Below, piece by piece: positions 49,271 through 58,206 of a DNA stretch of 64,000 bases. The DNA is from Alloascoidea africana (lineage: Eukaryota; Ascomycota; Alloascoideomycetes; Alloascoideales; Alloascoideaceae), in the NCBI GenBank assembly GCA_030581615.1, contig JAKTTT010000004.1:434001-498000 (forward strand), read 5' to 3'. Position 1 is the first letter of the stretch, and the number at the start of each line of letters is the position of its first letter. The translations under genes were made by a program, and so were the position numbers. The notes under the pieces were generated by a model. That model was given only the letters and a program-made list of their open reading frames with translations. It was not told the DNA's origin and did no database searches.

Positions 49271-49990
49271 ACAATGTCTTTAAAAGAAACTATCTTTGTT
49301 TCCAAGTTGTGAAACGATATGTTGTAAGACATCAGAAGTTCTTTAATGTTGTTGGAATATTGCTGATTTCGGAGTGCCAAAATATCTGTTATAACCTGGT
49401 GACCCACATTTCCGATCTGACAGATCGCGCCGTAGAGTTCATATGCGGTGGACCATTCCGCCTGGGTGACTTCCAGGGTTTCTCCAAATTCGACTGAGTC
49501 CATTAAAATGAACTTTGCACTATAATCAAGTTCTTCCCAGTAGTCAATCATGACTAAGTCCGAATTGGAGAACCGAACAAACTCATCAGCTTCATTCCCG
49601 TATTTGTCGCGTGAAAAACTGGTATCAAGAAATGGGACGGGCATCGTAGCTACGATGAGCAAATCCCGACCCATTCTTTGTAAAAATTGTCGAAGAAACT
49701 GATCCCACGAGGGGAAATCCGACCCTGCTGCCTTTAGACGTTGGTCTGCAGGGAAGGTACTACTGGTTGCAGCCTTGCAGGTTCGGTTCAGTCGTTTCCA
49801 CATTCTCTCACTTCCGGCGTTGATTTCAAGAGTAGCGTCTCTCTCAAGAATAGACGGTCCAGTAGCATAGGAGACATCGGCTGAAGATGAACCAGGACCC
49901 GTGGGAACAATAGGAACAGTAGTGACAGAAGGACCCGTAGTACATGAAGGAAGTGGACCGTGACTACTAGAGCTACCGCCTTTTAAGAAA
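49243..49990 (-). mobile_element. Fossil fragment, possible LTR-retrotransposon Gag-like, right arm of inverted pair
   Basis: A minus-strand frame of roughly 240 codons with a Ser/Thr/Pro/Gly-rich N-terminal part and a helical part containing DQRLKAAGSDFPSWDQFLRQ, IDYWEELDYSAKFILMD and STAYELYGAICQIG. The pattern (small hydrophobic, FPSWDQFLRQFL, later W/Y-helix repeats) recalls Gag capsids of copia-like elements, but I recognise no specific family and no protease, integrase or reverse-transcriptase sequence nearby. It appears incomplete as an element. The 125-bp direct repeat at 50043-50165 lies just upstream of it. A host-gene origin remains possible. Confidence 0.4.
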
Positions 49991-50042
49991 AAGTACTCAT
50001 AACAGAAAATTAAACGTCAGTCCCTGTTTTCATTAAAAGTTA

Positions 50043-50165
50043 TACAAATTATATTATCATCAATCATGATGTCGTGACTTTTATTCAGGGCTTTACCCTT
50101 AAACTGGTCCAAATAAATTTTGCCAGTCTTTTATAGTTCTTTACTTAGAATATATAAGAGATCTA
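50043..50165. repeat. Dispersed direct repeat, copy B (about 123 bp)
   Basis: Partner of 47946-48070, in the same orientation, 2.1 kb away. On the minus strand it contains a TATA-like CTATAAAAGAC and lies immediately upstream of the minus-strand fossil frame, so it could be that fossil's promoter or terminal repeat. Confidence 0.7.
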
Positions 50166-50589
50166 CGAACTCCATATTCGTCATCCTCACCTTCATCTCC
50201 TACATCCATCATGTTTGGGTGTTCCTCGTCGATCCCTGAAACTGACTCAATTTTGTCACATTCAAAAGTGCAATCATCATAGTTAGAGAAGGTTTAGTGT
50301 TTCGTAGATGGAAAGTAACTGCACATGATCTAATCTAGACACATGCAGAGCGAAGCGAAGAAAAGAAAAACAGAACCGGAAAACTCCTCTGGGGAACCTT
50401 GAAATCTCAGAGAACCAGGAGCTTTTATATTCGACTAAAAATAAAAGCTACTATGTTTGAGATTACTGACGCTCCTGTAATCGCGGACATATCCAGAACA
50501 GACAAAGCAATCACGTCGCCGTGTCACACTATACTAACGGACTAGGACCGAATCGGAAAAGATCGGCAAGTCCACAGAAGAAAAAACAG

Positions 50590-51660
50590 AGCGTTAGAAT
50601 CCGATACTCCACAACTTCTGCAAGGAGGTTGTTGACATTGGTCTCAGGATCCGATCAAGCAAGTTCCCATCATCATCAGTAGTAAAGGCTGGGTAAAGCA
50701 TGCTGAAGTTCAACGATCCTGCACGCCTAACCGCCGTAATGACTGGCTTCCGTAAGCGCGTCTCTGTCCTTCCACGACATTCTCGGAAAAACATACTCTC
50801 AAGGGATACTGAGGATAGGTATCGCTTAGACTTTGTGAGGAAGGAAGACTGGACCGTTTTTACCAGTTTTTGGAGCGGGAAACTTTGTTGTGAAAATTGA
50901 CTTGTAAGCTCGCTTCTTGTTTTGTCTCCTTCTGGGATGTTTTAAGCGCTCTCTTTATTTTCCAGTGCGTAATCAGGAGGTATGAGATTTTTAGACTTGT
51001 CACCATTGGTGTGGCCAAGAGTAATAAGGTGATCTTGGTGGTGGTGATGCTGATCATGGTAACCAGTCAGACTTTGTGGGAGAGCCAGTGGGCCATCATT
51101 TCACCCGCAGAGGTTGTGAGGAAGACACATGGGATCAGAATGCCATGAGGTATGAGTACATTAAGCCAGGTAACTTTTGAAAGGGCAGAAGATGAGATAG
51201 GTCCATTGTCGGCACTAGCCAACGGTAAGCTGAAGCTATGGCTGCTTTCCAACGAGGTGACGACAAGAGAAATCGAAATTGCCGAGATGGCTGAGGAATC
51301 CACCAACAGCTTCAAGCGCTTGATCCTCAATAGTAGAATTTGACAAACGTATGGACGAGAGTATAATGAAGAGGCAGAAACCAAAAAGAAGAGTCAAGTT
51401 CAGCTCGGTCCCATGTATGATGGATTCCCTTGGAATAAAGTTGACGAAGAGGAGTACATTGGTAGGAAGTTGAATATTAGCTCTGTTTTAGTCTGGTTTT
51501 CTATATATTACAGGAGGTATAGCGTTTCTATGATCAGTAGGATGTCATCCAAGGAGGTACTACTTTGGAGAATGGGAGTATGAGAGTAAGATCGAGCTCC
51601 TCTGTCAGCACTTGGGCCTGTTCATATGTGCCTAAAGTGAGGGTAACCCCAACTTCTTGA
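50590..51660 (+). other. Possible decayed spliced gene, unidentified
   Basis: No long frame exists here, but short plus-strand segments have coding character. These include DWTVFTSFWSGKLCCEN near 50850, GGGDADHGNQSDFVGEPVGH and CEEDTWDQNAMRYEYIKPGN (51030-51180), and KKKSQVQLGPMYDGFPWNKV (51390-51440). Intron-like joins are visible, for example GTAAGCTCG to TTTCCAG at about 50906-50966. I could not assemble a consistent reading and do not recognise the segments. It may be a pseudogene or a gene with many short exons. Confidence 0.3.
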
Positions 51661-51753
51661 TAGACCGCACCTGAGTTTAGTAGTGATTCGAAAAGTTAAA
51701 CTTGAATCCGTTTTGGCCATACCAGTTGTTGATTTAAACCAAATCAAGTGTTT

Positions 51754-53809
51754 ATGCTCGGTGGCAAAGCAGGCTTGACAAAGTTGATCATTTCTCCAGT
51801 ACTTTTCTCCCGGATTCTAACCCTATCGCCACATCAACAACCATCATTTGCATTTTTAAAGGGTGTTCGCTGTATTCACAGATCTAAAGCGGGACGAGGA
51901 GTTGAGTACACTGGCAATACAATATCAAGTAGAAGCTTGTCAAGCCATAACATCGCATTGGATACCAACAACGCTAGCTTGGATCAGCCTGTTTTCAAAA
52001 GACAGCGACGATTTTCTTCTTCAATTGACACTCGGAAAGAAAGTTTCAACGCTTTTCCATTGAGCTTGGAAAATTTAAACCCAAGCCCTAAGCCAAAGAT
52101 GATAGACCAAAACATCAAGCTTAATGCACAGGAATCGCAAATTCAATCTCTTCTTGTTGAGTTTGCGGCTTATACGGACGCCCAAAATCCAAATCGAAAA
52201 GAAGATCTGATACTTCGAATCACAGGCGGCTGGGTCCGCGATAAACTGCTGGGTCTGGAGAGCAATGACCTGGATATCGGAATTAACAGCATGACTGGGG
52301 CAGAGTTTGGTGAAAAATTGAATACATTTCTCGAATTGAAAAACCAGGAAGAAAATAAGAGTAACGAAAGCGCATACGTAAAGCATGGCATTCACAAGAT
52401 CGAAAAAAATCCTGAAAAGTCAAAACATTTAGAAACGGCAACAACTAAGCTATTTGGTCTTGATGTGGACTTTGTTAACCTGCGTAGTGAGGAATACACT
52501 GATCAAACATCCCGGATTCCAGCTTCAGTTGAATTTGGTACCCCTGAGCAAGACGCACTGAGAAGAGATGCCACCCTAAATGCACTTTTCTATAATTTGC
52601 ACACAAGAAAGGTGGAGGATTACACAGGGCAGGGATTGAAGGATTTAGAATTGGGCGTTTTAAGGACACCATTACCAGCATTTGAAACTTTTAGAGATGA
52701 TCCTTTAAGAGTTTTGCGTTTAATTCGATTTTCAAGCAGATTTGGCTTCAGGATTGCTGAAGAAGCAATCTCCGCTATTTTGGAGCATAATGCAGAAATA
52801 AACGAAGCTCTTGAGCTGAAAATAAGCAGAGAGAGAATAGGAATTGAAATAAAAAAGACTCTGGCCTCCCCTCAGCCTTCTTTGGGACTATCTTGGATTG
52901 CTGATTTAGGACTTTGGGACTCAATCTTTACACTCCTTGAGCAATTTCATCCAACAGGTAACAAGCCGACTCCATCAGGAAAGGCCAATGCACAGTCTTC
53001 GAACTTATCTTCTTCTGATAAGTCAAGCATTGAGCAACAAAGCACAATTGCAAATGTGTTTGACAAATCCAAATTCAAGGAAACTATTTCAAAATGTGGT
53101 GAACTTTTAGACAATAAGACACTTCCTTTAGAACTCTCTGAACTTACTAAGAAAGGAAAAGAAAATGAATTAACATGGCTTTCTGTTGCTCTAAGTCCCT
53201 GGGGGACAACGGAGGCCCTCAACGAAAAGAAAAAGAAATGTCTGGCTGTTTCAATGGTTGTAACATTTGGCCTAAAACTTCCCAGACAAGAAGGTGATTT
53301 GGTAGCGAAGATTTTCCAACACTGTGAGCAAACTGCCTCTCTTACCGAAAGGAACTTCACGAGTAATGAAAATGAATATGTTGCACAAAATCGATTAGAT
53401 GTTGGAATATGGCTTCGTGAGTGTGGAGAATCATGGAAACTTTTCGTTTTTTATGCGATGATCCACGAGGCAGTTTATCAATCTCCACAATCCAAAGGTA
53501 CGGGTCAAATAATCATTTTTTCCACTAATTTTTGTCAATATTTTCTAACAATCGAATTTTCTAGTTGAAGAGGTTATTGGGAAGTTTAAACCTCTGCTTG
53601 ACTTTATATCTCTCCAGAAACTTGAGCACGCTTACAATCTGAAGCCCATTATTGATGGGAGATTAATGTCAAAAGAACTCCAACGAAAGCCAGGACCTTG
53701 GATGGCTAAGGCACTAAAGAGGGTTATTGAATGGCAATTAGCTCATCCACAGGGAACTAAAGGGGAATGTTTAAATTATGTCAAGAATTTAGATATTGAC
53801 AAGTTATGA
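51754..53809 (+). CDS. CCA1: CCA-adding tRNA nucleotidyltransferase, two exons
   Basis: Adds or repairs the 3' CCA of tRNAs in nucleus/cytosol and mitochondria. Exon 1 is 51754-53497, intron 53498-53564 (GTACGG donor, TTCTAACAA box, CTAG acceptor), exon 2 is 53565-53809; product 662 aa. The first 115 residues are a basic, Ser-rich leader likely to target mitochondria. An in-frame ATG at 52099 (MIDQNIKLNAQESQIQSLLV) gives 547 aa, close to Saccharomyces Cca1, so nested starts may supply both compartments. Catalytic landmarks: RITGGWVRDKLLG, NDLDIGIN (metal Asp pair), FGTPEQDALRRDATLNALFY, VEDYTGQGLKDLELGVLRTP and FRDDPLRVLRLIRFSSRFGF. The 3' exon encodes GPWMAKALKRVIEWQLAHPQ, the usual C-terminal helix of the eukaryotic enzyme. 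Confidence 0.95.
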
Positions 53810-53887
53810 GGTACTTTATGACATCTCAAGAAAACAGCATCTATGTTTCTTTATGCACTAGTTCCCTAGACTGCAGAAGCGGCCTTT

Positions 53888-55186
53888 CTATCTCTTATAT
53901 CCCAGCTCGCCTAGACTCTCTTTAATCGCATTAAAAACCTTGTCAATATCATTTCTTCCCTCCTCAACGACAGAGACACCCATATGTCCAATGCGGAAGT
54001 ATTTATCTGCAATTCCTTTATATAGTCCGCCTGCTAGAACAACTCCTTTCTCAGCTATCAAGGGTAAAAGATCAGCGTTGCTTATATTTTCTGGAAGATA
54101 GACGGCTGTCAAACCATGAGCTCCCACCCCTGGGTTAGAAACGAGTCGAAGATTCAGTTCTTCTTGTAATTGCTGTTTAAACTTATCGGAAACTGTTGCA
54201 TGCTTTGCAAACCTCGATTCGATCCCTCCATTGAGCACCTCATCCAAAGATACATTCAATGCAGTAACAGATTGTACCGCGGGAGTAGCGAAGTAGGCGC
54301 CTTTTCCCGATTCATAGGCCTTCATTATAGGAGTCCATCTCTTCAAGCTGGCAAAATATGTTGAATCTTCAGTCCGTTCAAGTGCTTTTTTCAATGCCCT
54401 TTCGCTAGAATACAAAACAGAAAGACCAGCGGGTGCACTGAGAGCTTTTTGTGAAGCCGTTAGGACAAAGTCCAGTCCCCATTCGTCAAATCGAATCTCT
54501 TCCACACCTACGGAGCAAACTCCGTCCACGACAATCAAAGTCTCCGGTGAAACATTTTTCACTATCTTGGCAACCTTTTCGATATCGGTCAGAACAGCGC
54601 TTGACGTGTCTACGTGGGTGATGGTAATAATCGCATATTTTTCCTTTTTCAAGGTCTCTTCAACTACTGCCACATCAACAGCATTTCCAACGTTCGCGCT
54701 CAAAAGAGTCACATCAGAACCATAGACTCTCAAACAGTCAGCAAATGCATCTCCAAAATACCCAGAAGACAAAACCAACGCTTTTTCTTTTTTCTGAACT
54801 AAATTCGAGGCTACAACATCCCAACCCAGAGTGCCGGAGCCAGACAAGATGTATGGCTGGGCACTCCCAGCACTTGACAAAAAAACTTGTCGAAGCTTCC
54901 CTAATGCCGATTGAAAAGTGGAAATGAACTGCTTCGAGGTATGAGCCTGTGATGGTGTCGCCATTGCAGCGAGGACTTTATCCGAGAACTCTATCGGGCC
55001 GGGGATCATGGTAAGCGGATGGTCGGGCTGTTTGTACTCGAAAGAAGAAACATATGAGCTGGAAAGAAACCTGATTGATGATGGATAAGAGACCTGTCCT
55101 GAAATTGAAGGCTTCATTAGAGGGCCATTGGCCATTTCCCGAGACCTTTGTAGGACTCTTCGAACAGCGTTGGCTCTGAAGTTCAT
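53888..55186 (-). CDS. AGX1: Alanine:glyoxylate aminotransferase
   Basis: A PLP enzyme making glycine from glyoxylate and alanine. The 432-aa product begins with a basic leader (MNFRANAVRRVLQRSREMAN), so mitochondrial location is likely, as in yeast. Landmarks: TMIPGPIEFSDKVLAAMATP, LSGSGTLGWDVVASNLV, VLSSGYFGDAFADCLRVYG, ITHVDTSSAVLTDIEKVAK, VVDGVCSVGVEEIRFDEWGL, the PLP lysine in LTASQKALSAPAGLSV, and KGAYFATPAVQSVTALNVSL. It converges with CCA1, with 78 bp between stops, and has no visible intron. Confidence 0.94.
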   Translation of the reverse strand: MNFRANAVRRVLQRSREMANGPLMKPSISGQVSYPSSIRFLSSSYVSSFEYKQPDHPLTMIPGPIEFSDKVLAAMATPSQAHTSKQFISTFQSALGKLRQVFLSSAGSAQPYILSGSGTLGWDVVASNLVQKKEKALVLSSGYFGDAFADCLRVYGSDVTLLSANVGNAVDVAVVEETLKKEKYAIITITHVDTSSAVLTDIEKVAKIVKNVSPETLIVVDGVCSVGVEEIRFDEWGLDFVLTASQKALSAPAGLSVLYSSERALKKALERTEDSTYFASLKRWTPIMKAYESGKGAYFATPAVQSVTALNVSLDEVLNGGIESRFAKHATVSDKFKQQLQEELNLRLVSNPGVGAHGLTAVYLPENISNADLLPLIAEKGVVLAGGLYKGIADKYFRIGHMGVSVVEEGRNDIDKVFNAIKESLGELGYKR

Positions 55187-56009
55187 TTGAGTGGCTGTTA
55201 TGTGGGGAAGATCTTCACACTGTGATTTGTTGTCTAATCTATCGCGTTTTAACTACAGATGGAATCAGCACAACGAGCATTGAACCTTTCTAGCCCTACC
55301 ACAAATCTGTTTATCATATTTTCATGGAACAAACTTCCAGTTGATCAATTTTTAACTTTAATTGTTTACATAAGTGTCCTTTTCAACGTAGTTTGTTAAG
55401 TATGATCAGCCATAAAGATACTCAGAAAACAATTAATATCAATATGAGCACCACGCGAACATCAATCAGCTTCGTATACTGATAGAAGATAAAACCAAGG
55501 ATAGTCGAACCTCTCTGATGAAAAGTGATTTCAACTTGACCTTTGCTGGATAATTGATTTACAGATCAATATCTCATACTCCATTCTACAGATTCTCTTT
55601 ACAAACCATGAAAAGGATTATGAAGATTTAGACCTAAACCCAAGTTTGACATACACATTTCAGACCAGATTGAGTATTGCTCATATCTTCTGCAATTGAA
55701 AATAGATGATGGTAAGAAAAAGTTTGACAATACTTTACACTCCATCATTATAGTAAGCTAAGCTAGAGAGTGACTCACAAATCAAAATTGTTAACTAAAT
55801 CAATGTTCAACAAAGAAAATCTCAAGCACCAACTATGAGTAACATGTTTAACCATTTCCTCTTTTCATTCTCACAGTCTGGTAAAAATTTGAAAAATTTG
55901 ACTGGTTCGATTTATGACTCTGAGATACATCACGTGACACCACTGTAAAGAATAAAAAAGTCTTCAATTCCAATCCAGCTTTTCATCACATTTTCATCAA
56001 TACTAGATA
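55187..56009. other. Intergenic, divergent promoters of AGX1 and ArgRS-2
   Basis: 823 bp, AT-rich, with no gene. It shows no resemblance to the upstream region of ArgRS copy 1, so the two synthetase copies have independent promoters. It contains an ATCACGTGAC E-box. Confidence 0.55.
55931..55936. promoter_or_regulatory. CACGTG E-box upstream of ArgRS-2
   Basis: ATCACGTGAC is a full match to the Cbf1 consensus, 74 bp before the start codon. ArgRS copy 1 has no such box in its upstream region. Confidence 0.4.
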
Positions 56010-57815
56010 ATGTCCGAAGTAAAGACCATCGGTGGCATTGAGTACGTTCCTTACCCTGGCTCCAACCCAGAGTTGAACACTTTTGACCTATTCAGATGCA
56101 AAATTTCACAACAGCTCTCTGAAATTTCCGGGGTTGATAGAAGTCTGATCTATCCTGCCCTTGAATGGACTACTCAAGCCGAACGTGGAGATCTAGTGAT
56201 CCCAATTCCTAGGTTGCGAGTTAAAGGTGCTAAACCACAGGAACTAGCCGAGAAATGGGCCAATGCTTTCGAAACTGGTGACTATTTGGAGAAGGTGAAT
56301 AGCAAAGGTCCTTTCATCCAGTTCTACTTCAACCCAAAGTTTCTTTCCAAGCTGATCATCCCCACGATTTTCCAGAAGGGCGAGGACTACGGTGCCTCTA
56401 AAGTGGGAGAGGGCAAGAAGGTTGTGGTGGAGTTCAGCTCGCCCAACATTGCCAAACCGTTCCACGCAGGCCACCTCCGTAGCACCATCATCGGAGGGTT
56501 CTTGTCGAACCTGTACTCCAAGGTCGGGTGGGAGGTCGTCCGGATGAACTACCTCGGCGACTGGGGGAAGCAGTTCGGCGTGCTGGCGGTCGGCTACGAG
56601 AAGTACGGCTCGGAGGAGAAGCTGGCGACTGATCCCATCGGGCACCTGTTCGAGGTGTATGTGAAGATCAACAAGGACATTGAGGCCGAGACGGCGGCCG
56701 CGGGTGAGGGTTCCGCTGGCGCCATCAACAACAGGGCCCGCGAGTTCTTCAAGAAGATGGAGGACGGCGATGCGGAGGCTCTGGCGGTGTGGAAACGGTT
56801 CCGCGAGCTGTCCATTGGCAAGTACAAGGACACGTACTCGCGGCTGAACATCCAGTACGACATCTACGACGGCGAGAGCCAGGTGTCGAAGGAGCTGATG
56901 CTGGAGGCCACGGCGAAGCTCACGGAGATGGGGCTCGTCAAGGAGGACAAGGGCGCCAAGATCATCGACCTGACCCCTTACAACAAGAAGCTGAACAAGG
57001 TGGTGGTCCAGAAGAGCGACGGCACGACGCTCTACATCACTCGGGACATTGGGGCCGCGATCCAGAGGTACGAGAAGCACCGCTTTGACAAGATGATCTA
57101 CGTGGTGGCGTCGCAGCAGGACCTCCACATGGCGCAGTTCTTCAAGATCCTCCAGCTGATGGGCTACGAGTGGGCGGCGAACCTCCAGCACATCAACTTC
57201 GGGATGGTCCAGGGCATGTCGACCCGGAAGGGCACCGTGGTGTTCCTCAACGACATTCTGGAGGACACCAAGGACGCGATGCACGAGGTGATGAAGAAGA
57301 ACGAGGCCAAGTACGCCCAGATCGACGACCCCGAGAAGATCGCGGCGCTCGTAGGCGTCACCGCGGTGTGCATCCAGGACCAGTCGGCGAAGCGGATCAA
57401 CAACTACGAGTTCAACTGGGCGCGGATGCTGTCGTTCGAAGGCGACACGGGCCCGTATTTGCAGTACGCGCACTCGCGGCTGCGAAGCGTGGAGCGCAAC
57501 GCCAACATCGACGAGTCGAGGCTGCTGGAGGCCGACCTCTCGCTGCTGACGGAGCCCATCGCGTCCACGCTGGTCCGGATCCTGGCCCAGTATCCGGACG
57601 TGGTGCTGAACGCCTACAAGACCCACGAGCCGTCGACGATCGTCACGTACCTGTTCAAACTGACCCACGTCGTGTCGTCGTGCTACGACGTGCTCTGGGT
57701 CGCTGGACAGACCGAGGAACTGGCAGCAGCCAGATTGGCATTGTACTCAGCTGCTCGACAGGTTCTCTACAACGGTATGACCCTTTTGTGTCTAACCCCA
57801 GTTGACAGAATGTAG
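56010..57815 (+). CDS. Arginyl-tRNA synthetase, copy 2, cytosolic
   Basis: 601 aa, starting MSEVKTIGGIEYVPYPGSNP with no targeting leader, hence the likely cytosolic enzyme. It carries the same core as copy 1: HAGH in PNIAKPFHAGHLRSTIIGG, GDWGKQFGVLAVGYEKYGS, GMVQGMSTRKGTVVFL and an intact DALR-type end YNGMTLLCLTPVDRM. Residue differences from copy 1 are confined to the N-terminal 130 residues (for example TFDLFRC against TVDLFRC, LEWTT against LSWTT, KVGEGKK against SIDKGKK). The rest of the two proteins looks identical. Because an aminoacyl-tRNA synthetase is essential and both frames are whole, both genes are probably active. Confidence 0.96.
   Translation: MSEVKTIGGIEYVPYPGSNPELNTFDLFRCKISQQLSEISGVDRSLIYPALEWTTQAERGDLVIPIPRLRVKGAKPQELAEKWANAFETGDYLEKVNSKGPFIQFYFNPKFLSKLIIPTIFQKGEDYGASKVGEGKKVVVEFSSPNIAKPFHAGHLRSTIIGGFLSNLYSKVGWEVVRMNYLGDWGKQFGVLAVGYEKYGSEEKLATDPIGHLFEVYVKINKDIEAETAAAGEGSAGAINNRAREFFKKMEDGDAEALAVWKRFRELSIGKYKDTYSRLNIQYDIYDGESQVSKELMLEATAKLTEMGLVKEDKGAKIIDLTPYNKKLNKVVVQKSDGTTLYITRDIGAAIQRYEKHRFDKMIYVVASQQDLHMAQFFKILQLMGYEWAANLQHINFGMVQGMSTRKGTVVFLNDILEDTKDAMHEVMKKNEAKYAQIDDPEKIAALVGVTAVCIQDQSAKRINNYEFNWARMLSFEGDTGPYLQYAHSRLRSVERNANIDESRLLEADLSLLTEPIASTLVRILAQYPDVVLNAYKTHEPSTIVTYLFKLTHVVSSCYDVLWVAGQTEELAAARLALYSAARQVLYNGMTLLCLTPVDRM
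56349..57815 (+). repeat. Paralogous block, ArgRS copy 2 (partner 43737-45203)
   Basis: See partner. The longest run without differences is 56496-57724. Confidence 0.9.
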
Positions 57816-58206
57816 AGATGTCCCGTGGTCGCATCTTAGTGTTAGTACTTTTATAGGAACTTAAAGAAGATATGTTAATACAAGTTGAAGCTTAAAGTGT
57901 TAAGGATGTACTTGTCTTTTTCCATCAATTATTATAGATACAGCGGTTGTGGTGGAGTCTAAGAAACCAATTACTTTTCTATGGTCAATAGAGCTGAGGA
58001 ACTACTTTATAAACTGAAGATTTGGAATGTAGATTCTGACTTTGGAGTACATGCTCATCTTCATAATAGATCTCTTTAATAGTGACAATTATGAGGTTTT
58101 TTGTTCAATATATGAAACAAAACAAAAAAAAAAAATGCGAATACTAACAAGAAAAAAATGTAACCAGATCAATCAGGAATTGCTTTCAGGTATTGCTTCC
58201 ATGAGT
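57816..58206. other. Intergenic between convergent ArgRS-2 and EFR3
   Basis: 391 bp, AT-rich, including an A-run near 58122. Nothing else is seen. Confidence 0.55.
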
